From the NCBI GenBank assembly GCA_019359675.1, contig JAHHGX010000084.1, positions 81,304-145,303 on the forward strand: DNA of 64,000 bases, read 5' to 3'. The position numbers and the translations under genes were made by a program. The DNA comes from Calothrix sp. FI2-JRJ7. GTDB taxonomy: Bacteria > Cyanobacteriota > Cyanobacteriia > Cyanobacteriales > Nostocaceae. Positions within the stretch are counted from its first letter, which is position 1. Every line of letters begins with the position of its first letter. The notes under the pieces are model-generated. The model made no database searches. It was not told the origin of the DNA and saw nothing but the letters and a program-made list of their open reading frames with translations. This document shows, piece by piece, positions 1 to 7,978 of this stretch.

Positions 1-264
1 GGTTTGGAAACTGATTTAGTGTTGTGGTTTGATATTGACGTTGAAATTGGACTGGCACGTAAACGTAAAAGCCCAGAAGCAGCAGACAGAATCGAGCTTG
101 AAAAAATTGACTTTCACCATCGTGTGCAACAAGGATACACAACTCTATCTAGCATGTACCCTGAAAAAATTGTTAGAATCAATGCAAATCAGGACAAAAA
201 TACTATACAAACTCAAATTCAGCAAATTTGCACTCAACGTCTTCGTGACCTATCTATAAAATGA
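1..264 (+). CDS. tmk: Thymidylate kinase, C-terminal part (cut by window start)
   Basis: The frame is open from base 1, so only about the last 87 residues are visible. dTMP kinase makes dTDP for DNA synthesis in the cytosol. The visible part has the LVLWFDIDVEIGLAR strand-helix and the RKRKSPEAADRIE stretch, which looks like the family's LID segment, followed by the usual FHHRVQQGY helix and a basic C-terminal helix. The stop codon overlaps the ATG of the next gene (ATGA), which indicates translational coupling to the DNA polymerase III delta-prime gene; tmk-holB pairs are common in bacteria. The family call is fairly sure. The start and P-loop lie outside the window. Confidence 0.85.
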   Translation, partial: GLETDLVLWFDIDVEIGLARKRKSPEAADRIELEKIDFHHRVQQGYTTLSSMYPEKIVRINANQDKNTIQTQIQQICTQRLRDLSIK

Positions 265-1208
265 CAGATTTTTTTGCGCCTCTAATTGGACAACAACAGG
301 CAGTAGAGTTACTGAAACAAGCTGTAGCAAAACATAGAATTGCAAGCGCGTACTTATTTGCAGGCGCCGATGGAGTTGGGCGAAGTTTGGCGGCGCGTTG
401 CTTTATTGAATTATTATTTTCACACTCGACTAATAATATATCGAGTGACTCGACGACTAAACGTTTACAGCAAGGTAATCATCCTGATGTACTCTGGGTG
501 CAACCAACATACCAGCACCAAGGACAACGCTATACTCCACAAGAAGCAGCAGAAAAAAAAATTAAACGCAAGGCGCCACCAGTTATTCGGCTTGAACAAG
601 TCCGTGAAATTACAACATTTCTAAGTCGTCCCCCAATGCTGGCGCCTAGAAGTGCCGTAGTAATAGAACAAACCGAAACAATGGCAGAGTCTGCCGCAAA
701 TGCTTTACTCAAAACTCTTGAAGAACCGGGAAAAGCAACATTAATTTTAACGGCGCCTAACTTAGATGCCATACTACCAACTATTGTGTCGCGATGCCAA
801 CGCATACCATTTCATCGCTTAGACACAGCAGGTATGACACAAGTACTAACAAAAACAGGACATCAAGAAATATTGCAGCATCAAGCAGTTATGAATATAG
901 CTGCTGGAAGTCCCGGAGAAGCAATAGAATCATACCAACAAATGCAAGCTATAAATTCTGACTTATTAAAATCTGTTACTAAGGCGCCAGCAAACCTTCG
1001 CCACTGTTTAGAATTAGCCAAACAAATCGACAAAGAATTAGAAACCGAAGCTCAATTATGGTTGGTTGACTATTTACAACAAATGTACTGGCAACAGCGA
1101 CGTCAACCAAATATTATTAAGCTACTCGAACAAACTAGAAAAAATCTACTTTGCTACGCTCAACCGCGTTTAGTTTGGGAATGCACGTTTTTGAAGATGC
1201 TTGGTTAA
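261..1208 (+). CDS. holB: DNA polymerase III delta-prime subunit
   Basis: 315 residues, the usual length for cyanobacterial delta-prime. It is a clamp-loader subunit that helps place the beta clamp on primed DNA. The N-terminal AAA+ fold begins with PLIGQQQAVELL. The nucleotide loop reads AGADGVGRS, a degenerate P-loop as expected for a subunit that does not hydrolyse ATP. The ANALLKTLEEP box and IVSRCQRIPF (sensor 1/SRC motif) are clear at about residues 147-185. The ATG overlaps the tmk stop by 4 bp, so the two form an operon. The 3' end overlaps the convergent membrane-protein gene by 4 bp. Confidence 0.9.
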   Translation: MTDFFAPLIGQQQAVELLKQAVAKHRIASAYLFAGADGVGRSLAARCFIELLFSHSTNNISSDSTTKRLQQGNHPDVLWVQPTYQHQGQRYTPQEAAEKKIKRKAPPVIRLEQVREITTFLSRPPMLAPRSAVVIEQTETMAESAANALLKTLEEPGKATLILTAPNLDAILPTIVSRCQRIPFHRLDTAGMTQVLTKTGHQEILQHQAVMNIAAGSPGEAIESYQQMQAINSDLLKSVTKAPANLRHCLELAKQIDKELETEAQLWLVDYLQQMYWQQRRQPNIIKLLEQTRKNLLCYAQPRLVWECTFLKMLG

Positions 1209-1708
1209 AAATTATCTATATATATTTTGCGTTTTCTTTTTTTAGGTTTTTGCACTGGACGCATTGCTTCGCGTCCCAGTACAAACATACCTGCTACACC
1301 AAGATTAACAAACCAAATATATTGGTACCAATATCTTGCGATTTGTTCGATGGGGCTTAATTCTGGATGGAGTGTATTTAAGTACAGCAACAAAATCATT
1401 ACCATCAGCGCACTGAACCCAACAAAACCTAAACCAACTTGAATCCTTGCGGGTCGCAGTTCCCAGTCTGATATTTGCTCTACATCTATTTCTGCTAGCT
1501 GATTCAATGTATTATCTGCTACAGTATTCACCTCTTCGAGGCGCCTGCTAAGGGGTGCAGGTAAAATTGGAGTAATGGCAGCAACAGTTGGACGACGTAT
1601 TAATGCTTCAACATCTCGTAATATCTCTAAAGATTTACGAGGTGTGGGTTCAGCAAATTCAATACTGGGTGTAGCGGTTTCCGTAGTGTTTTGGGGTTCA
1701 AAGTCCAT
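1205..1708 (-). CDS. Conserved two-span membrane protein, function unknown
   Basis: 167 residues, family not recognised. The first 90 residues are polar and acidic, then come two hydrophobic segments (about 91-111 and 130-148) and a strongly basic tail (KPKKRKRK). By the positive-inside rule the tail should be cytoplasmic. The ATG at 1708 is 4 bp downstream of the stop of the peroxiredoxin gene on the same strand, so the two are probably co-transcribed. The 3' end overlaps holB by 4 bp in convergent orientation. It contains GGCGCC copies like its neighbours, so nothing suggests recent transfer. Confidence 0.7.
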   Translation of the reverse strand: MDFEPQNTTETATPSIEFAEPTPRKSLEILRDVEALIRRPTVAAITPILPAPLSRRLEEVNTVADNTLNQLAEIDVEQISDWELRPARIQVGLGFVGFSALMVMILLLYLNTLHPELSPIEQIARYWYQYIWFVNLGVAGMFVLGREAMRPVQKPKKRKRKIYIDNF

Positions 1709-1712
1709 TTAT

Positions 1713-2270
1713 TTAGGATGCTGTTTGTTGCAGTTCGTTTAATCGTGCTAGAACTTCTTTACTATGAATATTTGGATTGACCTTAACAAAAGTTTCGCGT
1801 AATGTTCCTTGTGGGTCAATAATAAAACTGTGACGCATTGAGAAAAAGTTCATCCATGAACCGTAAGCTTTACTTACTGTACCTGTGGTATCAGCGAGTA
1901 GGGGAAATTTTAATCCTTCTGAGTCGCAAAACTCAGCGTGTGAGTCTATGTCGTCTGCACTTACCCCAATAAGAAAGGCATTTTTTTGGATGTACTTGGG
2001 TAAATCTTCTTGAAACCGACGCGCTTCAATGGTGCATCCTGATGTAAAGTCTTTTGGGTAAAAGTAAAGTACTACCCATTTCCCACGCAAATCTCTTAGT
2101 GCTATTTTTCCATTACCTGTGTTAGTCGGTAATGTAAAATCGGGTGCGGGTTGATTAATTTCGGGCAATTTACCACCTAGTGCGTGGGCAACTGGCGCCC
2201 CTCTGAACCAAGATAAAAAAGTGAAACAGCCAACCAGAAGTATATTTAGAAAATTGCGACGAGAAATCAT
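1713..2270 (-). CDS. Peroxiredoxin of the PrxQ/BCP type with Tat signal
   Basis: 185 residues. It reduces hydroperoxides through a peroxidatic cysteine, here C79 in DFTSGCTIEARRF. The N-terminus MISRRNFLNILL matches the twin-arginine SRRxFL consensus and is followed by a hydrophobic stretch and an AHA-like cleavage site, so export to the lumen or periplasm is likely. Thioredoxin-fold elements APDFTLP and WVVLYFYPKDF are present. Residue 84, where many PrxQ proteins carry the resolving cysteine, is Arg; the only other mature cysteine is C115. It may therefore act as a 1-Cys enzyme or use C115. Likely an operon with the downstream two-span membrane protein. Confidence 0.85.
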   Translation of the reverse strand: MISRRNFLNILLVGCFTFLSWFRGAPVAHALGGKLPEINQPAPDFTLPTNTGNGKIALRDLRGKWVVLYFYPKDFTSGCTIEARRFQEDLPKYIQKNAFLIGVSADDIDSHAEFCDSEGLKFPLLADTTGTVSKAYGSWMNFFSMRHSFIIDPQGTLRETFVKVNPNIHSKEVLARLNELQQTAS

Positions 2271-2323
2271 TTATACATTACCACATTCACATCTTCATAT
2301 AAGTTTACAATCCTGGCGACATA

Positions 2324-2389
2324 GTAGGGTGCGTGACGCTATAACAATTATTAAACGAAGCAATCATCTAGTAGCGTCACGCACCCTAC
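2324..2389. repeat. Palindromic MITE-like element, copy A
   Basis: A perfect 17-bp inverted repeat (GTAGGGTGCGTGACGCT at 2324-2340 and its complement at 2373-2389) encloses a 32-bp AT-rich centre. The right arm contains the TAG stop codon of sipA (2386-2388, minus strand). Related copies lie at 24685, 31428, 31516 and 47325. Confidence 0.85.
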
Positions 2390-2604
2390 CTAATTTCTTC
2401 AACATATTGACTTTCGAGAAGGAATGTTCCGCGTGTGAAGCGTATACCCCAGTATCCACCTGGACGACGGTCAACTATAATACCTTCCTCACCGATTTGA
2501 ATGACATCAGGAGGACGTAGCATTGGCATTGTGTCAGCAGTTTTAACATATTGTGGTAGTGCGACAACGCGAACTTTACTACCAACCGTAAATTCTTCAG
2601 ACAT
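2386..2604 (-). CDS. sipA: SipA-like regulatory protein (DUF3148)
   Basis: 72 residues from the ATG at 2604. An upstream TTG at 2652 would add 16 residues with no family resemblance. The small SH3-like fold carries LPQYVKTADTMPMLRPPDV and DRRPGGYWGIRF, which I recognise as the cyanobacterial SipA family. Its known role is binding the histidine kinase NblS/Hik33 and modulating high-light and nutrient-stress signalling. It is a cytosolic adaptor without enzymatic motifs. The TAG stop lies inside a dispersed palindromic element, so the extreme C-terminus (EEIR) may have been reset by the insertion. Confidence 0.72.
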   Translation of the reverse strand: MSEEFTVGSKVRVVALPQYVKTADTMPMLRPPDVIQIGEEGIIVDRRPGGYWGIRFTRGTFLLESQYVEEIR

Positions 2605-2682
2605 TTCTAATATATAAGGGCGCCTTTCCCTAAAATTACGAATATCTACCAAAATAGCAGGTTATACCAACAATTAGACAAA

Positions 2683-2707
2683 ACCCGCTCCTGTATTAAG
2701 AGCGGGT
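2683..2707 (-). terminator. Rho-independent terminator-like hairpin
   Basis: ACCCGCTC and GAGCGGGT form an 8-bp GC-rich stem around a 9-nt loop. On the minus strand it is followed by TTTTGT. It lies 29 bp past the stop of the Spy-like gene at 2736-3179. Confidence 0.6.
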
Positions 2708-2735
2708 AATTTGATAGTAATTTTGCACTATTGAT

Positions 2736-3179
2736 TTATCTAGGTCTCGTACCAGAATTTTGTTGACGACTTTGATAGTACTGTCTGATTTGATTCTGTT
2801 GTTGTGGTGTTAAAACAGTTTCAAAAATTTTCTTTTGCGAACCAGCGACAATTTGCTGAAGTCTTCTGCCTTGGTCTGGGGTTAATTTCAAGTCTTGGGT
2901 AATTCCCTGTGGGTCGCGACGTGCTTCCAGTGATTTTTTAAGCTGTTCACGTTGCGGTTTTGTTAATACACCCTCAATTTGCTTGCGAACTTCAGCGTTG
3001 ATTACTCGAACTTGGTCTTGTTGTTTTTTGTTGAGTTGGATTTGTGGTGGAGGAGCAATCGCTGGCTGCTGTTGAGCTTGAGCTAATTGCTGTACTGGTT
3101 TTGCGTTCGCACTAAAAGGGATTGCTGTTAAACTCAGGGCAATCGCTCCGGCTAAGATTGATAAGCTTTTTAATTTCAT
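2736..3179 (-). CDS. Spy/CpxP-like periplasmic LTxxQ protein
   Basis: 147 residues. A Sec signal peptide (about residues 1-26, ending SANA) is followed by a Gln-rich helical protein. LTPDQ and LTPQQ occur in the C-terminal half and LTKPQ earlier, matching the LTxxQ motif of Spy/CpxP periplasmic chaperones and metal-response proteins. Basic, no cysteines in the mature part. It is a tandem paralogue of the gene at 3385-3840, sharing signal peptide style and motif spacing. The biochemical role in cyanobacteria is not established. Confidence 0.7.
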   Translation of the reverse strand: MKLKSLSILAGAIALSLTAIPFSANAKPVQQLAQAQQQPAIAPPPQIQLNKKQQDQVRVINAEVRKQIEGVLTKPQREQLKKSLEARRDPQGITQDLKLTPDQGRRLQQIVAGSQKKIFETVLTPQQQNQIRQYYQSRQQNSGTRPR

Positions 3180-3365
3180 TTATTGCCTCGTGGATTTCTC
3201 CTATTGCTTTCACTATTATAGAAAGCTATTGCAAAAAGCATGTCAGGGAAAACCACAAATCTACGTAATCTTGTAACAATTTTCATGAATAGCTTAAACT
3301 TTTAGAAATTTATTTGAGTAAAATTAATGTTAACAATAAAACTTCCGGCTTCCAGGAAATTACTT

Positions 3366-3378
3366 AGAAACCGGGTTT
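3366..3378. repeat. AGAAACCGGGTTT dispersed palindrome
   Basis: Partial copy of a near-palindromic repeat found at least eight times in the window (7892, 11412, 11463, 26807, 42131, 42151, 48242). It lies just downstream of the Spy-like gene at 3385. Confidence 0.7.
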
Positions 3379-3384
3379 GAAGTT

Positions 3385-3840
3385 TTAACGATTTTGTTGT
3401 TGACGACGTGTACGCCAATTTTGACGCATTTCTTGTATCTTTTGTTTCTGTTCGTCGGTAAACACAGCTTGCATTTGACTTTTAGAGGTTTCTCTAATTT
3501 TCTTAATTTGCGCGCGTTGGTCTTCGGTGAGATTTAAAGCTTTAAATCCTCCGCGACGAGCTTGACGGTTTTGCTTTGCTGCTTGCCATTGAGTACGCTG
3601 TTCAGGGGTAAGAACTTTTTCAATTGCTGCACGTGTATCTTGACGAATCTTTGTCAGGTCTGCTTTCTGTGCATCCGTCAATCCCAATTCTTCTGCGAAC
3701 TTTCCACGGTTGGGTTTCGCATCTGTTGCTTGAGCTACAATTTGCGATTGAGAGGTTAGTGTGTTAGCTTTCGCGACAAAAGGGATAGCGGTTATGCTCA
3801 GAGCAACGATTCCAGCGAGGACTGACAATTTGGATTTCAT
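3385..3840 (-). CDS. Spy/CpxP-like periplasmic LTxxQ protein (paralogue)
   Basis: 151 residues with a Sec signal peptide (about 1-25, ending AKAN). The mature protein is helical and very basic, with LTDAQ, LTPEQ and LTEDQ motifs at about 54, 77 and 104, which are typical of the Spy/CpxP family of envelope-stress chaperones. It resembles the neighbour at 2736-3179 in leader and layout, so the pair arose by tandem duplication. The gap of about 200 bp, which holds a dispersed palindrome, argues for separate promoters. The ligand and the stress that induces it cannot be seen from sequence. Confidence 0.72.
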   Translation of the reverse strand: MKSKLSVLAGIVALSITAIPFVAKANTLTSQSQIVAQATDAKPNRGKFAEELGLTDAQKADLTKIRQDTRAAIEKVLTPEQRTQWQAAKQNRQARRGGFKALNLTEDQRAQIKKIRETSKSQMQAVFTDEQKQKIQEMRQNWRTRRQQQNR

Positions 3841-4055
3841 GTGGTTGTTTTTGAGGTTATCTGGTTTGATACTGCCATCATAAGTAATTTTGTAAAGATA
3901 CTGTATTTGAAAAAGGTCATGATTCTAACCATGACTTACGTCATGGGTGAAGGTGTGACTAATTTAACTAGATTTTGTTGCCGATGATAAGTTATTAATT
4001 TCAGTGCATAAGCTTATTATTTAAATTTTTAATATTTGGTTAATTTTATTTCGAT

Positions 4056-5267
4056 ATGTGGAAGAACCAGATGAGTAACTCGATTCAATTTAAAAATCAC
4101 CCGTTTCGATTTCTGCTTTATCTAGAGTGGACGCTGTTGACTGTTGCTATCTTCAGTTCACTGGCGCCGACTCCGTGGATAAGACGCTCACAGGATTTTC
4201 CTGAGTTGACAATTTGCAGCTTAATAATTTTTGGTTTGATGGGGTTACGATTACCAAAAGGAACTCAATCAAGTAAAATAATTTATACTGCTTGCGAAGT
4301 ATGTTTAATATTAATTACAATATTGTTTGGCGGTCGTGCTTCGCGATTATTTCCATTTATATATTTAATTTTAGTAACTCGTAGCTGTTTAATTTTTCAA
4401 CTACCCGGTCGATTAGTTGTAACTTCATTGTCGTTTAGTTTATTTTTGTTCACAATTTTTCGTAAATTTAATAAATTTCCTGTATCACCTGTAGGGCAAG
4501 AGCGATTCAAATTTTTCACTTTAAGTTTTGTCATATTATTTGCACTAGCGCTGATTTTTGTACTATTATTAATGAATACAATTGTGTCAGAACGGCAAAG
4601 TCGTGAAAAACTAGCAGCAGCAAACCAAAAATTAAAGCAATATGCAATGAAAGTTGAATATCAAGCAACTTTAGAAGAACGTAACCGCATCGCACAAGAA
4701 ATTCACGATTCTTTAGGACATTCATTAACAGCACTTAATTTACAACTAGAAGCTGCATTAAAGCTTTCGCACACAAATCCAGTTAAAGCACACGATTTTT
4801 TAGCACGAGCAAAAGAATTAGGTTCTAAAGCATTACAAGATGTGCGACAATCGGTATCAGCATTACGCTTACACCCTTGGCAAGGTGATTCATTAGAATC
4901 GGCTATTATATTACTTCTCGAAGATATGGAACGCACAACTAACGTTAAACCAGAATATATAATGAATTTAAATAGTCCACTATCAGGCGAATTGAGTATT
5001 ACTGTGTACAGAATTATTCAAGAATCGGTGACAAATATTTGTAAATATGCTAATGCCACAAAAATAAATTTAGAACTATTAAATATTCATTCAGAACTAC
5101 ATGTAAAAATTCAAGATAATGGAATTGGGTTTGATTTAAATCAAACGACCAAAGGATTTGGGTTGCATAGTATGCGTCAGCGCACTGAAGCTTTGGGAGG
5201 CAACTTTAATATTGAAACTTCTCCAGGTAATGGTTGTCAAATTCAAGTAATAATCGAATTGATGTGA
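4056..5267 (+). CDS. Orphan membrane sensor histidine kinase (HisKA_3 type)
   Basis: 403 residues. Six hydrophobic segments fill residues 20-180 and a short coiled coil follows. The dimerisation/phosphoacceptor box is ERNRIAQEIHDSLGHSL with His at about 217, the NarL/DesK-type class. The HATPase domain has an N-box (ESVTNICKYANAT), a G1 box (DNGIGFDL) and a G2 box (GFGLHSMRQR). Such kinases normally pair with a LuxR-type response regulator, but none is next to it, so the partner must be elsewhere. The start could also be the ATG at 4071. The input is probably sensed within the membrane, as with DesK-like kinases; the signal is unknown. Confidence 0.85.
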   Translation: MWKNQMSNSIQFKNHPFRFLLYLEWTLLTVAIFSSLAPTPWIRRSQDFPELTICSLIIFGLMGLRLPKGTQSSKIIYTACEVCLILITILFGGRASRLFPFIYLILVTRSCLIFQLPGRLVVTSLSFSLFLFTIFRKFNKFPVSPVGQERFKFFTLSFVILFALALIFVLLLMNTIVSERQSREKLAAANQKLKQYAMKVEYQATLEERNRIAQEIHDSLGHSLTALNLQLEAALKLSHTNPVKAHDFLARAKELGSKALQDVRQSVSALRLHPWQGDSLESAIILLLEDMERTTNVKPEYIMNLNSPLSGELSITVYRIIQESVTNICKYANATKINLELLNIHSELHVKIQDNGIGFDLNQTTKGFGLHSMRQRTEALGGNFNIETSPGNGCQIQVIIELM

Positions 5268-5294
5268 TATATTAATGCAAGAAAATTTACTTTG

Positions 5295-6032
5295 ATGTTT
5301 TGCATGAATGAATTAGAGCGTTATCTATTTGATTTACAAGGATTCCTAGTTATTGAAAACGCTTTATCTAGCTCCCAAATTGCTGAATTAAATTCGTACC
5401 TAGACAAGCAAAAGGAGTTACATAAATCACCAAATGCGACGAGATATAGATTTGATTGCTTACTAAGTTGGGGTAAACCATTTCGCGATATTATTGATAA
5501 CCCACGTGTTACTCCTTATCTTTCTGAACTATTGGGTCACGAGTTTCGTTTAGACCATGACTACGTTCATATTATCGGTCAAGGAGTCGGGCCAATTGGT
5601 TCATCGCTTCACGGTGGTGGAAATCCTTATGACCCTTGCCAGTATTATGAGTTTAAACATGGAAAAATGTACAATGGTCTAACTGCTGTTGCTTATGAGT
5701 TAAGCGATGTAAATCAAGGTGATGGTGGATTTGGCTGTGTTCCTGGTAGTCACAAAAGTAATTACCCATTCCCCCAAGCATGGCAAAATTTAGAAACTCC
5801 ACATAGCTGTGTTAAAACAGTAACGGCAAAAGCTGGAAGCGCAATTATTTTTACCGAAGCTTTGACTCACGGTACACTACCGTGGCAAGGTAAAAACGAA
5901 CGTCGCACCCTATTTTACAAATATTCACCTCAATCTACAGCCTGGGCGAGATACTATTACAATGCTGATAACTTGCCTGATTTAAACGCTTCACAGCGTC
6001 GTATTCTTAGAATACCGGGTATTTCCACTTAA
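5295..6032 (+). CDS. PhyH-family Fe(II)/2-oxoglutarate dioxygenase
   Basis: About 245 residues. The N-terminus (LERYLFDLQGFLVIENALS) is the typical opening of phytanoyl-CoA dioxygenase-like enzymes. The jelly-roll core has DHDYVHI and later GGFGCVPGSHKSNYP, the usual GxxxxxPGSH region, then a distal His in EALTHGTLPW and an Arg in NERRTLFYKY that would bind 2-oxoglutarate. The family hydroxylates or halogenates small molecules; the substrate is unknown. The ATG at 5304 is an equally good start because no ribosome site decides between them. It follows the kinase gene by about 30 bp and may be co-transcribed with it. Confidence 0.8.
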   Translation: MFCMNELERYLFDLQGFLVIENALSSSQIAELNSYLDKQKELHKSPNATRYRFDCLLSWGKPFRDIIDNPRVTPYLSELLGHEFRLDHDYVHIIGQGVGPIGSSLHGGGNPYDPCQYYEFKHGKMYNGLTAVAYELSDVNQGDGGFGCVPGSHKSNYPFPQAWQNLETPHSCVKTVTAKAGSAIIFTEALTHGTLPWQGKNERRTLFYKYSPQSTAWARYYYNADNLPDLNASQRRILRIPGIST

Positions 6033-6118
6033 TTGAGTATTATCAGCTTTGCATAAACGGCGCCAAAATCACCCTATTAGTAATTGGATAAATCAAAATT
6101 ACTACGAGGGGTAATCAA

Positions 6119-6346
6119 ATGCAATCTTTCCCAACTAAATCACACACAAACATACAAATTTACTATCAAAACGCCTCTTATGCTAATTTGTACGTAAATA
6201 CTAGTTTGATAATAGCAATTATAGGAATATTGTTAACACTAAGAATATTTATAAATAAAGAACGACGTACTCAAAAAACACAGCAGCAAATTAAAAAACT
6301 TGAAAAAATATATTTACTTGAATGTAAAGATAATAATCTTAGGTAG
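6119..6346 (+). CDS. Small single-span membrane protein, hypothetical
   Basis: 75 residues, not recognised. A polar N-terminus of about 27 residues is followed by one hydrophobic segment (about 28-46) and a basic, Gln/Lys-rich coiled-coil-like tail. The start is supported by a good ribosome binding site (GAGGGG) at proper spacing before the ATG. The AT-rich codon use resembles its neighbours. No gene partner is obvious, and the reading frame may be species-specific. Confidence 0.45.
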   Translation: MQSFPTKSHTNIQIYYQNASYANLYVNTSLIIAIIGILLTLRIFINKERRTQKTQQQIKKLEKIYLLECKDNNLR

Positions 6347-6462
6347 GTAATTGATGTAACGGATTGATTATAGTCAGCACATTGTCCTGTGGATATAGTT
6401 ATTTTCTACCACAGAGACACAAAGTACACAGAGAAAGGGTCATTAATTTTGGTGTGTTGTAT

Positions 6463-6480
6463 GGTGGGCTTCGGCCCACC
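6463..6480. terminator. GGTGGGC-TTCG-GCCCACC hairpin
   Basis: A perfect 7-bp stem closed by a TTCG tetraloop, 42 bp past the stop of the minus-strand gene at 6523. It could terminate or stabilise that transcript. No long T-run follows on the minus strand. Similar hairpins are scattered in cyanobacterial intergenic DNA. Confidence 0.4.
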
Positions 6481-6522
6481 TTACTATCAGTGCTTACCTT
6501 CCAAATTTAATTACATGCAGTA

Positions 6523-7338
6523 TTAGGGATATACGGCATCTGCTATTAGGACGGGTCTATTTTTGTATTGTGCTTCCAACTGTTGCTTGACGCTTGAGTT
6601 CCAAGAAAAGTTATATTCTTGCTCTATTTCGTTCGCAATAAATGGACGTACTTCACCAACTACTGCGACTTTCTGACCCTTGTTAATCGCAACTTTGGGA
6701 GATGTTGTCATCAAAACAGGTAGGTCTTTACCTTTAATAAGTTGGTCTGCTTGTAATGTCATTACAGAGTTTTTAAGTTCAGAGACCTGACCTGTAACTG
6801 ATATGGTTTTGCCGTAGAATTGTTTTGGTGTTTGGGATACTTGATTTGGCTGAGGCGCCAAAGTAATGTTTTCGGCAACCAATACAGGGTCTCCGACGTA
6901 ATCACTGTACAAGTCCTCATTTAAGCTCACCTTGAACTCACGTTCAATATCTGAAATCACGAAGTCTCTGACCTGACCTGTAATTTGTACATTTACATTA
7001 TTCGCAGGTAAATTAAACGGTGTTCCTGATGCATTCACAACCAAAAGCGGTTCTTGTTGCGAAAACAGTCCATCTTTGAGTTTGAAAGAGTTTACTCCCA
7101 ACTTTTCAATTGGTCTACTTCTTACCGTTACTGTTTTATTTATGAAGTCTCTAGGACTCCTAACTACTTCAGCAGCGTTAACTGGTCGAGCAGGTGAGTA
7201 AGTACTTTCTTGACCATAGTTACCAGCTTGTGCGCTAAACGCAAGAATGACCAGAGACGAGATTACACCTATATCCCATATACTCTGAACAAAACCACGT
7301 CGTTTTGGACTTCTATCTGTTTCAATTTGGGTAGTCAT
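6523..7338 (-). CDS. Membrane-anchored protein with two OB-like repeats
   Basis: 271 residues from the ATG at 7338 (MTTQIETDRS). An upstream start at 7419 adds 27 unlikely residues. One membrane segment lies at about 20-40. Two similar modules then follow, each with a K-T-V/I-x-V-x-(S/G)-x-V/P-x-(E/K)-L pattern and a later repeat of the type DFVISDIEREF / PFIANEIEQEY, each ending with PVL-(V/I)-A. The first covers about residues 65-160 and the second 165-270. This duplication suggests two small beta-barrels on the outer face of the membrane. The family is not recognised and no catalytic motif is visible. Confidence 0.65.
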   Translation of the reverse strand: MTTQIETDRSPKRRGFVQSIWDIGVISSLVILAFSAQAGNYGQESTYSPARPVNAAEVVRSPRDFINKTVTVRSRPIEKLGVNSFKLKDGLFSQQEPLLVVNASGTPFNLPANNVNVQITGQVRDFVISDIEREFKVSLNEDLYSDYVGDPVLVAENITLAPQPNQVSQTPKQFYGKTISVTGQVSELKNSVMTLQADQLIKGKDLPVLMTTSPKVAINKGQKVAVVGEVRPFIANEIEQEYNFSWNSSVKQQLEAQYKNRPVLIADAVYP

Positions 7339-7702
7339 AGTCTCAAAAATTATTGGGTAGTTAAGAATTGACGACAACGATATACAGTAAGTTTGTAAAG
7401 TCTTACTGCAATAGGTCACGTCAACCCCTGGTTAACTTGTTAGACACTGTCCTATGAATAGTGAGGCAACTATTGAGTACGGTATGAAGAAAAAGATTGC
7501 ACCCGCTGCGTCTGTACTCAATTTTCTTAAACTTTCACTATGTTCATTTAATAGGGCTACTAATTCTATTTTTTTAAGTAACTGCTCACACCAGGCGATA
7601 TGCTTCGCTCCGGTTTCAGCGCAAAAGCTTCATATTCCTTGAACTTGAGTTTATTAAAGTGTTACCATCCCCTTCGGTTCAGGCTCCTAATATTCAAGAT
7701 AC

Positions 7703-7755
7703 AGGATGGAATCAAACCCGCACTCTTCCAACAGAATGGAAAGGGCTTCTATCCT
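7703..7755 (-). ncRNA. Candidate structured RNA hairpin
   Basis: Read on the minus strand, three nested stems form: AGGATAG/CCATCCT (6 of 7 pairs), AAGCCC/GGGTTT with one G-U pair, and TTCCA/TGGAA around a 6-nt loop. The middle stem pairs fully only as minus-strand RNA (G-U there, A-C on plus). A TTTGATT sequence recalls a tRNA T-loop, but no D arm or anticodon arm can be placed. It could equally be a decayed mobile-element end. Confidence 0.25.
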
Positions 7756-7891
7756 AAGTATGAACATAATAATGTAAATTCATGAAATATTTTATAAAAA
7801 AAATTAAACTTTTTTGCCTGACTTTAATCTGAGCTTATTTACTTTGTACAGAGAAAAATACACAATCTAGTTCATAGTTTATACCTTCAGC

Positions 7892-7906
7892 AGAAACCGG
7901 GCTTCT
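7892..7906. repeat. AGAAACCGGGCTTCT dispersed palindrome
   Basis: One-mismatch copy of the AGAAACCSGGTTTCT family, about 70 bp before the Rieske gene start. Confidence 0.7.
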
Positions 7907-7978
7907 TTCAACTAGCGATAAATATGTTAAATAATGTAAAGAGTTATTTAATGCTTATATACAAGTACACGTAAAGCT

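Larger units (their letters stand above)
7339..7978. other. 640-bp intergenic region with hairpin, no clear gene
   Basis: No convincing gene. The minus strand carries a start-less frame of about 75 codons (roughly 7440-7640) ending in a hydrophobic FFFIPYSIVASLFIG stretch, perhaps a remnant. The right half holds a 53-nt hairpin (7703-7755) and an AGAAACCGGGCTTCT repeat (7892-7906). The promoter of the Rieske gene must lie in the last 200 bp. Confidence 0.5.

Noticed and set aside
7690..7760. tRNA-like sequence with a T-loop
   Set aside because: No D arm, anticodon arm or acceptor stem of tRNA shape can be drawn; only nested hairpins form.
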